DNA of 18,262 bases, from contig NZ_JANFYN010000048.1 in NCBI RefSeq assembly GCF_024460475.1, forward strand, positions 1 to 18,262. The letters run 5' to 3'. Source of the stretch: Holdemanella sp. MSK.7.32 (GTDB lineage Bacteria > Bacillota_I > Bacilli_A > Erysipelotrichales > Erysipelotrichaceae). Below are positions 8,366 through 14,507 of this stretch, one piece after another. The stretch's first letter is position 1. Each line of letters opens with the position of its first letter. The notes beneath the pieces are model-generated. The model searched no databases and was not told the DNA's origin. It saw nothing but the letters and a program-made list of their open reading frames with translations. Made by a program: the position numbers and the translations under genes.

Positions 8366-9406
8366 TTGATTAGTAAAAAAGAATTGCGAGCACGTATTTT
8401 ATTGATTGTGGTTTGTCTAGCGGTGGGCTTATATTGTCTATATACCATGGATAAATCGTATGATCCTTTAGCTCGATATCCGTATACGACCGATGAAAAT
8501 CGTGATGTTTTATTAAAATATCTAGATAGTGATGATATTGATTATTTGGTAAATCAACATATTTCACCGGATAAATTTATGGATTTTATAGAGTTGAAAG
8601 ATTTCAATTTAAAAAATACGTTATATTATAAAGAAGCCAAGGAAACGCAGGATGCAGATAATGAATATATCGTCAATTTTGTGAATCGTTTTCGAAAAAA
8701 TTTTTCGTATGATTCTTTAAAACAATTGTTGATGCACTATTCATATATTGATTTAACGACGTTCTATGAAAACGAAGCTGTATTATATTCAGATTTAAGA
8801 TTGATTGCTGATCCAACCAATCCGTATGCCGTATTAAATCAGGAAAATACGGTATATAAGTATATACCAGAAAAGATTACGACATTTAATACGATCTTAG
8901 TTCAAACATGTATGGTCGAAGATCTAACGAATATGTTAGATTCGTATGCGTCTGTTATGGATGGGCAGGATCATTTGAATTTGGTCAGTGGTTATTTGAA
9001 TTATGAACAAATTCTAGATCAATATGTCAACGCATCCAAAGAATATGAGGGTGTTGACCGCTATATGTTTAGTGCCGGTAAAAATGAGCAGCAACTCGGG
9101 TATACGATCGTTTTAGAGGGTCAGGATGAATGGATCAATCTATGCAGGCAATATGTCGATGATGAATATGATTATTCAAAAGTCGAAGAAGAATTGTCTG
9201 AAGAAAGTAAAAAGCGTATGGAATGGATTGAAGAAAATGCGTATCGCTATGGTTTTGTAGTTCGTTACCAACAAGAACAAGAAAAGAAGACGGGACATTG
9301 GTATCAGCCTTTTATGCTTCGTTATGTGGGTGTAAAAACCGCAAAAATCATGCATGATAGCGGTAAGGGCATGGAACAAATGTCATTTCCGGATGAATTG
9401 GAGTAA
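8366..9406 (+). CDS. Membrane-anchored M15B/VanY-like protein lacking catalytic residues (predicted pseudoenzyme)
   Basis: The start is uncertain: TTG 8366 has GAGGT about 8 nt upstream, while GTG 8348 would add six residues. The 346-aa product has a charged N-terminus and one hydrophobic helix (about 10-27), so the rest should lie outside the membrane. The C-terminal half follows D,D-carboxypeptidases of family M15B: DGQDHLNLVSGYLNYEQ, NEQQLGYTIVL (240-250), and AYRYGFVVRY followed by TGHWYQPFMLRYVG. In active VanY/DacY-type enzymes these read SEHQxGLAVD and EPWHLRYVG. Here the zinc ligands are replaced (H to Q242, D to V249, H to M317) and the catalytic Glu is Q314. The fold is inferred to be kept and catalysis lost. 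It may bind peptidoglycan peptides or act as a scaffold; no function is shown. It sits between uvrC and a phosphodiesterase gene. Confidence 0.75.
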   Translation: MISKKELRARILLIVVCLAVGLYCLYTMDKSYDPLARYPYTTDENRDVLLKYLDSDDIDYLVNQHISPDKFMDFIELKDFNLKNTLYYKEAKETQDADNEYIVNFVNRFRKNFSYDSLKQLLMHYSYIDLTTFYENEAVLYSDLRLIADPTNPYAVLNQENTVYKYIPEKITTFNTILVQTCMVEDLTNMLDSYASVMDGQDHLNLVSGYLNYEQILDQYVNASKEYEGVDRYMFSAGKNEQQLGYTIVLEGQDEWINLCRQYVDDEYDYSKVEEELSEESKKRMEWIEENAYRYGFVVRYQQEQEKKTGHWYQPFMLRYVGVKTAKIMHDSGKGMEQMSFPDELE

Positions 9407-9414
9407 AAGACTTT

Positions 9415-9882
9415 ATGGAAATAGTTGTTGTGAGTGATTCTCATGGAAGAAACGATATATTAAAAACGATCCAGGAAAAACATCCAAACGCGAAATTGTT
9501 TATTCATTGTGGTGATTTAGAGGATGATCCGATGAATTATCCGGGCTATATCATTGTGCGTGGAAACAATGATTATTTTGGTCGTTTTGAAAATGAAAGA
9601 ATCATACCGATTGGTAAACATCAAATTTATGTAACACATTCTCATCGGTTCTCATATTTTTTAAGAAGTGAACAATTGGTGAATCGTGCTAAAGAATTGA
9701 ATTGTGACATTGTATGCTTTGGACATACACACGTATCCTTTTTAGATCGTGTCGATGGTGTTACATTAGTAAATCCAGGATCTTTATCGCATTCTAGAGA
9801 TGGAAAGCCATGTAGCTATGCGATTTTAGATATAAATGAAGATGACGTTCAGGTTGAATTCAAATTTGAGCCTGAGTGGTAA
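9415..9882 (+). CDS. YfcE/YsnB-type metallophosphoesterase
   Basis: A cytoplasmic binuclear-metal phosphodiesterase of the MJ0936/YfcE/YsnB family, 155 aa and full length. The metal-binding motifs are complete and in order: SDSHG (7-11), HCGD (31-34), RGNND (49-53), THSH (74-77) and GHTH (103-106), followed by LVNPGSLSHSRDG. The family hydrolyses phosphodiesters such as artificial bis-pNPP; the natural substrate is generally not known, so I give none. It starts 8 bp after the M15-like gene, with the GGAG of its ribosome binding region overlapping that gene's last codons. This suggests an operon with the upstream repair genes. Confidence 0.92.
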   Translation: MEIVVVSDSHGRNDILKTIQEKHPNAKLFIHCGDLEDDPMNYPGYIIVRGNNDYFGRFENERIIPIGKHQIYVTHSHRFSYFLRSEQLVNRAKELNCDIVCFGHTHVSFLDRVDGVTLVNPGSLSHSRDGKPCSYAILDINEDDVQVEFKFEPEW

Positions 9883-9898
9883 GAAAGAGGGAAGTTTT

Positions 9899-10573
9899 AT
9901 GTACAAAATAAGCGAATTATATGATTTAGATCATACTTTGGCAAAGGATTATTTAGCAAAGTTTGAATATCCTTGGCAAGCTTTGTCGGGAATCAAAGAC
10001 TTGATTTTAGAACTAGGTAAAAACTTAGGAGAAGATTATGTGGAAGTCAAAGAACATGTATGGGTACACAAGAGTGCCAATGTCTTTGAAAGTGCATATC
10101 TAGGAGCTCCATGCATCATTGGTCCTGAAACAGAGGTTCGTCATTGTGCCTTTGTACGTGGAAGTGCTTTGGTGGGCGCAAACTGCGTGGTTGGAAATAG
10201 TGTGGAATTAAAGAACTGTATTTTATTTGACAATGTAGAAACACCTCACTACAACTATGTAGGAGATAGTATTCTTGGATATCATTCTCACTTGGGTGCT
10301 GGGGGTATCACAAGTAATTTAAAGAGTGCTCGTGACAATATCATCTTAAGAAGAAAAGATGAAAATTATAATGTGGTTGAAGAATTTGAAACAGGGTTAA
10401 GAAAAATTGGTGCCTTTATGGGTGACTATGTAGAAGTTGGATGTAACTCTGTACTTTGTCCAGGAACGATTATTGGTCCACACACAAATGTATATCCACT
10501 ATCTCGTGTGCGTGGTCAGATTGCGGCAAATTCAATCTTTAAAGATGCTTCACACGTGACTTTAAAGGATTAA
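9899..10573 (+). CDS. GlmU-like left-handed beta-helix (hexapeptide) protein
   Basis: The 224-aa product starts at ATG 9899, preceded by AGAGGGAAG; an in-frame earlier start would overlap the previous gene without a ribosome binding site. Hexapeptide repeats occupy most of the chain from about residue 50. The central PHYNYVGDSILG then HLGAGGITSN closely follows the acetyltransferase part of GlmU, including the histidine of the H-x-x-Y-x-GD motif. The N-terminal nucleotidyltransferase domain of GlmU (LAAGxGTRM) is absent; about 45 helical-looking residues replace it. Relatives are often labelled UDP-N-acetylglucosamine pyrophosphorylase, which this architecture does not support. It is probably an acyltransferase or sugar-nucleotide-binding protein of envelope metabolism; the substrate is unknown. 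It is the last gene of the mutS2 operon. Confidence 0.85.
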   Translation: MYKISELYDLDHTLAKDYLAKFEYPWQALSGIKDLILELGKNLGEDYVEVKEHVWVHKSANVFESAYLGAPCIIGPETEVRHCAFVRGSALVGANCVVGNSVELKNCILFDNVETPHYNYVGDSILGYHSHLGAGGITSNLKSARDNIILRRKDENYNVVEEFETGLRKIGAFMGDYVEVGCNSVLCPGTIIGPHTNVYPLSRVRGQIAANSIFKDASHVTLKD

Positions 10574-10579
10574 TCTTAC

Positions 10580-10607
10580 GAACTTGTAATTTTACAAGTT
10601 CTTTTTC
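10580..10607 (+). terminator. Terminator of the mutS2-uvrC operon
   Basis: A perfect 9-bp stem (10580-10588 with 10593-10601) with a 4-nt loop is followed by TTTTT. It begins 6 bp after the stop of the hexapeptide gene. Confidence 0.85.
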
Positions 10608-10625
10608 TTATGTTAATGTTTAGAT

Positions 10626-11327
10626 ATGAAAAAGTTTGTTAAGTTTATATTTAAATTATTATTAATCTTGATTATTGCCTTTGTAGGCATCTTTTTTGGT
10701 AAAGGATATTGGGGTTATTTAGAATTAACGCAATCTCAATCTGTGGATGATGTGGTAAGTGAAGTCACATCTAGATCTACTTTTGTCGGATATGATGATT
10801 TATCACCTGAACTCGTACGAGCAACGGTGGCAATAGAAGATCGTCGTTTTTATGATCATGGAGGCGTTGATTATATTGGGCTTATGCGTGCACTTGTATC
10901 CCAATTTGATGATGATCTATTAAAGAGTGGTGGTTCTACGATTACGCAGCAATTGGCTAAAAATTTATATGGTATGTTTGATGGTACGTGGGATCGTAAA
11001 AGTACAGAATTATTTGTAGCTCGTTATTTGGAGAAGCATTATTCTAAAAATGAAATCATTGCCCTATATGTGAATGTGATCAATTATGGAAATAACTATA
11101 CTGGTATCTATGAAGCAAGTTATGGTTATTTTGATACAGATCCAGAAGATCTGACCATAGCTCAGGCTTCTTTACTTGCAGGAATTCCCCAATCGCCAAA
11201 CAATTATGAATTAGTTTATCATTTTGCCCAAGCCAAACAAAAACAATATGCCGTATTAAAGGCGATGGCTGAGTGTGGCTATATTTCAGAAAGTGATATT
11301 GCGACATATTATAATGCATCTGTTTAA
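10626..11327 (+). CDS. mtgA: Monofunctional peptidoglycan glycosyltransferase (GT51)
   Basis: Polymerises lipid II into glycan strands at the outer face of the membrane. The 233-aa product has one N-terminal helix (about 6-25) and then only the GT51 domain, with no transpeptidase domain. The motifs are in order: ATVAIEDRRFYDHGGVD with catalytic E71, GGSTITQQLAKNL (102-114), KSTELFVARYLEKHYSKNEI with the second conserved Glu (E128), YVNVINYGNNYTGI, and LTIAQASLLAGIPQSPNNY. It is its own unit, starting 19 bp after the operon terminator. No recognisable Shine-Dalgarno sequence precedes the ATG, so translation may be weak or leaderless. The last codons form the 5' arm of the terminator, and this 3' end is duplicated downstream at 12851. 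Confidence 0.95.
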   Translation: MKKFVKFIFKLLLILIIAFVGIFFGKGYWGYLELTQSQSVDDVVSEVTSRSTFVGYDDLSPELVRATVAIEDRRFYDHGGVDYIGLMRALVSQFDDDLLKSGGSTITQQLAKNLYGMFDGTWDRKSTELFVARYLEKHYSKNEIIALYVNVINYGNNYTGIYEASYGYFDTDPEDLTIAQASLLAGIPQSPNNYELVYHFAQAKQKQYAVLKAMAECGYISESDIATYYNASV

Positions 11328-11343
11328 TGGATGCATTTTTTTT
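11313..11343 (+). terminator. mtgA terminator
   Basis: An 8-bp stem (11313-11320 with 11330-11337) runs into eight T. The stem starts inside the last mtgA codons and the stop codon lies in the loop. A near-identical copy closes the downstream toxin-antitoxin operon. Confidence 0.85.
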
Positions 11344-11365
11344 GTTTGCTTTGTGATGATAGAAT
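11313..11365 (+). repeat. Left copy of the mtgA 3'-end direct repeat
   Basis: This stretch (last mtgA codons, terminator and following GATAGAAT) recurs at 12851-12891. The two share the ATGCATCTGTTTA block, the GGATGCAT arm with its T-tract and GT, and the distal ATAGAAT, with a 2-nt difference in the loop and about 13 nt missing from the right copy. Together they bracket the toxin-antitoxin cassette. Confidence 0.7.
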
Positions 11366-11394
11366 ATTGACAAAATACTATCACATGATATGAT
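11358..11394 (+). promoter_or_regulatory. Promoter and possible operator of the MqsR-Panacea operon
   Basis: A perfect TTGACA (11367-11372) is followed after 16 bp by TATGAT (11389-11394). An imperfect inverted repeat with GATAG (11358-11362) and CTATC (11378-11382) arms spans the -35 box. It would suit autorepression by the zinc-finger/helix-turn-helix antitoxin; that role is inferred. Confidence 0.55.
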
Positions 11395-11443
11395 TATGAT
11401 AGGAATAATCAAAAATGCCATCATTTTCTTGGAGGTGAAAATC

Positions 11444-11826
11444 TTGATTGATAAATCAGAAATTGCTGATTATCTCAGTAGAGCAAAGAAATTGATAGTT
11501 CAGAATAAATTTTGTATTGCGTTAAATTCAAACAGAATGACAAATTTATCGTTGCTTGATGAGTATTTAATTGATGAAGAGCGAATTAAGATCATATTAT
11601 TAGATTTAACAGAAGATGATTTCTGTGAAAAAGTTCAAAATAAACATGTTCAATTTCAACATGAATGGCTATATATCTTTGGAAAAGAGATTTCTTTAAT
11701 GAAGAGGTATGAAAAAAAAGTGAAGTGGTTCCTTTATACATCAAGTTTAATATGATTGAAAACAAATTTGTGATCGTCATATCATTTCATAAACAAAAGT
11801 ATCCACTCGTTTATTATTTTCGATAA
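11444..11826 (+). pseudogene. MqsR-like toxin split by a frame change at an A8 run
   Basis: Starts at TTG 11444 with a strong GGAGGTG 6 nt upstream. The zero frame encodes 103 aa (stop 11753-11755): MIDKSEIADYLSRAKKLI, then ILLDLTEDDF and EWLYIFGKEI. This resembles the N-terminal two thirds of Bacillota MqsR-family RNase toxins encoded before a zinc-finger antitoxin. The missing C-terminal strands are encoded in the -1 frame, from the A run to TAA 11824-11826: LYIKFNMIENKFVIVISFHK, then QKYPLVYYFR, with the SFH-x3-YPL pattern I associate with these toxins. The switch point is eight A at 11712-11719, which in frame forms the slippery heptamer A-AAA-AAA. One extra A, or a -1 ribosomal slip, would give about 127 aa. 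It is therefore a frameshift-inactivated, phase-variable or programmed-frameshift toxin. The antitoxin starts 24 bp downstream. Confidence 0.72.
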
Positions 11827-11850
11827 CATATAAAAAGGAGGCAGTATTGT

Positions 11851-12852
11851 ATGCAAAGAGAAACAGGATTTTGTGTAGAGTGCAGGGATGTCACATCTTA
11901 TACATTACAGAAGAAGTTGGTGAAAAAGATGATTCGCGGTGAAGAATTAACTTTTGAAATTACTTGTGCTATTTGTGATCGATGTGGTGAATTCATGAGT
12001 GTTCCTGGTATTATTGATTTAAATGTACGTGAAGTCGATGAACAATATAGGAAATTAAAGGATTTAGTGACTATTGAGGATATTTATACTTTAATGAAGC
12101 TCTATAATATTGGCAAGGCACCTTTATCAATCGTATTAGGATTTGGTGAAATAACGATTACTCGCTATCTATTAGGACAGGTTCCATCTAAAGAATATTC
12201 AGATGTGATTCGTAATGCATTGTTTTCTCCTGAATATATGGAACAAAAAATGCTCGAAAATAAAGATAAAATTGCGATGAGTGCCTTCAAAAAGTCTATG
12301 ACGAAAGTAAACGAGTTAAAAAATATATTTACTGTTTCGAATAAAATGATTGGTGTTATATCCTATATTTTTGAAAGAATGGATGAAGTGACACCGTTAA
12401 TGCTTCAAAAGCTGTTGTATTATATACAGGGATTTTCGTTTGCGTTAAATGATAGAGAAATGTTTATAGAAAATTGTGAGGCATGGGTGCATGGACCTGT
12501 ATATAAAGATGTATATAATATTTTTAAACATTTTAGGTATAATGTGATTGATGATCCGAAGTTTGTAATGTTTGAAGGGTACAAAAAGTATTTGGATGAT
12601 AAAGATAAATATATTATAGATTTAGTGGTGAATACATTTGGTCAATATGGTGGTAAAATTTTAGAAAAAACAACGCATAAAGAAAGTCCTTGGTTATTTG
12701 CGCGTAATGGCTATAGTGACAATGTACCTTCCAACGAAATAATTTCGAAGGAAACGATTAAAGAATATTTTCATGAATTAATAAATGAATATGATATTTC
12801 AAAAGAAGAAAACATTAACAAATATATATTAAACTTAAGTAATATTATTTGA
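11851..12852 (+). CDS. Panacea-domain (SocA/DUF4065) antitoxin with MqsA-type zinc finger and HTH
   Basis: A 333-aa product predicted to neutralise the upstream MqsR-like toxin and repress the operon. An N-terminal zinc finger uses CxxC pairs C8/C11 and C42/C45 (an extra C39 is near). Residues about 75-125 form an MqsA-like helix-turn-helix (IGKAPLSIVLGFGEITITRY). Residues about 165-310 match the Panacea domain: TPLMLQKLLYYIQGFSFAL, then ENCEAWVHGPVYKDVYNIFKHF. Panacea is known as a promiscuous antitoxin domain paired with many toxin families. AAGGAGG 9 nt upstream gives strong initiation. The gene is intact although the toxin is not in one frame. Its TGA overlaps the start of the duplicated mtgA 3' end, which supplies its terminator. 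A phage GepA-like or proteolytic-adaptor role is the alternative. Confidence 0.85.
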   Translation: MQRETGFCVECRDVTSYTLQKKLVKKMIRGEELTFEITCAICDRCGEFMSVPGIIDLNVREVDEQYRKLKDLVTIEDIYTLMKLYNIGKAPLSIVLGFGEITITRYLLGQVPSKEYSDVIRNALFSPEYMEQKMLENKDKIAMSAFKKSMTKVNELKNIFTVSNKMIGVISYIFERMDEVTPLMLQKLLYYIQGFSFALNDREMFIENCEAWVHGPVYKDVYNIFKHFRYNVIDDPKFVMFEGYKKYLDDKDKYIIDLVVNTFGQYGGKILEKTTHKESPWLFARNGYSDNVPSNEIISKETIKEYFHELINEYDISKEENINKYILNLSNII

Positions 12853-12879
12853 TGCATCTGTTTAGGATGCATTTTTTTG
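12851..12879 (+). terminator. Terminator of the toxin-antitoxin operon
   Basis: Stem ATGCATC (12852-12858) pairs with GATGCAT (12866-12872), extendable by one wobble pair, with a 7-nt loop and a seven-T tract. It is a copy of the mtgA terminator. Confidence 0.8.
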
Positions 12880-12891
12880 TGTCGATAGAAT
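12851..12891 (+). repeat. Right copy of the mtgA 3'-end direct repeat
   Basis: It restates the last three mtgA codons with a stop (here TAG), the terminator stem, T-tract and distal ATAGAAT found at 11313-11365. It begins within the antitoxin stop codon, so the border of the inserted cassette can be placed to within a few bases. Confidence 0.7.
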
Positions 12892-12898
12892 TTCTAGT

Positions 12899-12946
12899 GG
12901 CTTTTTTTAAAAAATCCTTGCATGGCATTCTATCTTTTGGTATAAT
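12899..12946 (+). promoter_or_regulatory. Strong promoter of the tRNA-Leu cluster
   Basis: TTGCAT (12918-12923), a 17-bp spacer and TATAAT (12941-12946), with TGG just before the -10 giving an extended -10. A palindromic T7-A6 tract (12903-12915) lies immediately upstream of the -35 like an UP element. The predicted start is a few bases before the first tRNA, as expected for a stable-RNA promoter. Confidence 0.75.
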
Positions 12947-12957
12947 AGTTAAGCAAT

Positions 12958-13044
12958 GCCCGGGTGGTGAAATTGGTAGACGCAGTGGACTCAAAATCCA
13001 CCGGTAGCGATACCGTGCCGGTTCGAGTCCGGCCCTGGGCACCA
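12958..13044 (+). tRNA. tRNA-Leu (anticodon CAA), copy 1
   Basis: 87 nt including an encoded CCA. The acceptor stem GCCCGGG pairs with CCTGGGC (one G-T). The anticodon stem GTGGA/TCCAC encloses loop CTCAAAA, giving anticodon CAA, which reads UUG. The long variable arm (CGGTAGCGATACCG) is typical of tRNA-Leu, and the T-loop is TTCGAGT. Confidence 0.97.
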
Positions 13045-13070
13045 TTTTTAAAATTAAATATTTGTTTTTT

Positions 13071-13157
13071 GCCCGGGTGGTGAAATTGGTAGACGCAGTG
13101 GACTCAAAATCCACCGGTAGCGATACCGTGCCGGTTCGAGTCCGGCCCTGGGCACCA
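13071..13157 (+). tRNA. tRNA-Leu (anticodon CAA), copy 2
   Basis: Identical base for base to copy 1, starting 113 bp after it. It follows a 26-bp A/T-only-rich spacer with no terminator, so it is processed from the same transcript. Confidence 0.97.
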
Positions 13158-13183
13158 TTTTTAAAATTAAATATTTGTTTTTT

Positions 13184-13270
13184 GCCCGGGTGGTGAAATT
13201 GGTAGACGCAGTGGACTCAAAATCCACCGGTAGCGATACCGTGCCGGTTCGAGTCCGGCCCTGGGCACCA
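13184..13270 (+). tRNA. tRNA-Leu (anticodon CAA), copy 3
   Basis: Identical to copies 1 and 2, again at 113-bp spacing. The sequence after its CCA diverges from the two earlier spacers after four T and leads to the cluster terminator. Confidence 0.97.
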
Positions 13271-13282
13271 TTTTGAATTATT

Positions 13283-13312
13283 GATCAAGTTTATCGGGCT
13301 TGATCTTTTTTT
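13283..13312 (+). terminator. Terminator of the tRNA-Leu cluster
   Basis: GATCAAG (13283-13289) pairs with CTTGATC (13299-13305), with a 9-nt loop and a seven-T tract. It separates the tRNAs from mnmA. Confidence 0.85.
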
Positions 13313-13313
13313 A

Positions 13314-13322
13314 TGATATAAT
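13314..13322 (+). promoter_or_regulatory. Extended -10 promoter of mnmA-recD2
   Basis: TGA followed by a perfect TATAAT (13317-13322) gives an extended -10; no good -35 is visible, and the expected -35 region overlaps the tRNA terminator. The start would be about 18 nt before mnmA. Confidence 0.55.
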
Positions 13323-13346
13323 TTTGATTGAGTTGGAGGATTACAT

Positions 13347-14507
13347 ATGAAAGTATTAGTTGGATTAAGTGGTGGTGTAGATTCTGCCGTTGCAGCTTAT
13401 TTATTAAAGAAACAAGGATATGATGTGACTTGTTGTTTTATGCGTAACTGGGATAGTTTTGCGAATAATGATATTGCAGGAAATCCTACAATCAAAGATG
13501 ATACTTGTCCTCAGGAACAGGATTATTTAGATGCGCTGGCAGTTGCCAATCATTTGGATTTGCCTTTACAGCGTGTTGATTTTATTGAAGAATATTGGGA
13601 TAACGTATTTAAAACGTTCTTAAGTGAATATGAAAAGGGTCGTACGCCAAATCCAGATATTTTATGTAATAAATATATTAAGTTTGATTCATTTTTTGAA
13701 TATGCCATGAAACAAGGTTTTGATAAGGTGGCTACAGGGCATTATGCTTCAAACAAAGAGGAAGAGAATGGCTTTACATATTTAACACGTGCTAAAGACC
13801 AGAATAAAGACCAGACATATTTCTTATGTCAGGTTGAAAAGAGTAAGGTGGCTAAAACGATTTTTCCTTTGGCAAATTTAGAAAAACCAGAAATTCGTAA
13901 GATAGCTTCTGAATTAAACTTAGAATCGGTTGCGACAAAGAAAGATAGTACGGGTATTTGTTTCATTGGAGAAAGAAACTTCAGACAATTCTTATCGAAC
14001 TATCTTCCTAGTAAAGATGGTGACATTGTAGATGTGAATACAGGTAAAGTCATTGCACGTCATGTGGGCGTTTTATATTACACGATTGGACAAAGAAAAG
14101 GTTTAAATATTGATCATGAAAAGGGTCCTTGGTTTGTGGTTGGAAAAGATGTTGTGAAGAACATTCTTTATGTATGCCGTACAGACCAAAGAGATTTATT
14201 GTATTCCGATTCTTGTATTGTAAAAGGAATCAACTGGATCTTGCCAAGTTTGGATGAGATTCCAACAAAATGTACTTGTAAATTTAGATATCGTCAAAAA
14301 GATCAGGATATTGAAATCGAAAGATTGGATGATACAAGTGTGTTAGTAAAATATCCACAAACGATTGCGTCTGTTACAGAAGGACAGGAAGCTGTATTCT
14401 ACGATGGTGACAAGTGCATTGGTGGGGGTGTCATTGAAGAAGTCTTCAAGGATGGCAAGAATTTAAATCAATTGATTATGGAGACAGCCAATGGACATCG
14501 AGGCTAG
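13347..14507 (+). CDS. mnmA: tRNA 2-thiouridylase MnmA
   Basis: Uses ATP and relayed sulfur to make 2-thiouridine at U34 of tRNA-Lys, -Glu and -Gln. At 386 aa it is slightly longer than typical (about 360-375). The PP-loop is SGGVDS (8-13). The catalytic cysteines are both present: C107 in NPDILCNKYIKF and C205 in STGICFIG. ATGHYA, KDQTYFLCQV, RNFRQFLSNYLP and YYTIGQRKGLNI are all typical of the family, and the C-terminal beta domain is complete. GGAGG lies about 8 nt before the ATG. It follows the tRNA-Leu cluster, although tRNA-Leu(CAA) is not its substrate. Its last 17 nt overlap recD2. Confidence 0.97.
   Translation: MKVLVGLSGGVDSAVAAYLLKKQGYDVTCCFMRNWDSFANNDIAGNPTIKDDTCPQEQDYLDALAVANHLDLPLQRVDFIEEYWDNVFKTFLSEYEKGRTPNPDILCNKYIKFDSFFEYAMKQGFDKVATGHYASNKEEENGFTYLTRAKDQNKDQTYFLCQVEKSKVAKTIFPLANLEKPEIRKIASELNLESVATKKDSTGICFIGERNFRQFLSNYLPSKDGDIVDVNTGKVIARHVGVLYYTIGQRKGLNIDHEKGPWFVVGKDVVKNILYVCRTDQRDLLYSDSCIVKGINWILPSLDEIPTKCTCKFRYRQKDQDIEIERLDDTSVLVKYPQTIASVTEGQEAVFYDGDKCIGGGVIEEVFKDGKNLNQLIMETANGHRG

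Larger units (their letters stand above)
12958..13270 (+). repeat. Perfect tandem array of a 113-bp tRNA-plus-spacer unit
   Basis: Unit: 87-bp tRNA-Leu(CAA) plus a 26-bp spacer. It is present as two full units and a third without its spacer. I see no difference between copies, including in the spacers, which points to recent amplification or continued homogenisation. Confidence 0.95.

Noticed and set aside
11080..11424. Minus-strand 114-codon frame over the mtgA 3' end
   Set aside because: It runs opposite well-supported GT51 motifs and across the mtgA terminator and the downstream promoter; no ribosome binding site or family pattern.
11390..11443. Longer N-terminus for the MqsR-like toxin from 11390
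   Set aside because: It would begin inside the -10 box of the predicted promoter, and the strong GGAGGTG points to TTG 11444.
12884..12934. GATAGAAT/ATTCTATC inverted repeat before the tRNA promoter as a possible operator
   Set aside because: The left arm is already explained as the end of the mtgA-end repeat, and the arms are 35 bp apart across the T7-A6 tract; too weak to call.
12845..13114. Minus-strand 89-codon frame containing PRAGLEPARYRYRWILSPLRLP
   Set aside because: It is the antisense of the tRNA-Leu gene; this type of frame is a known false protein in databases. The region is fully explained by tRNA, promoter and terminator.
12958..13270. Three regularly spaced repeats suggesting a CRISPR array
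   Set aside because: The repeats are 87-nt tRNA genes with a full cloverleaf, the spacers are identical to each other, and no cas gene is present.
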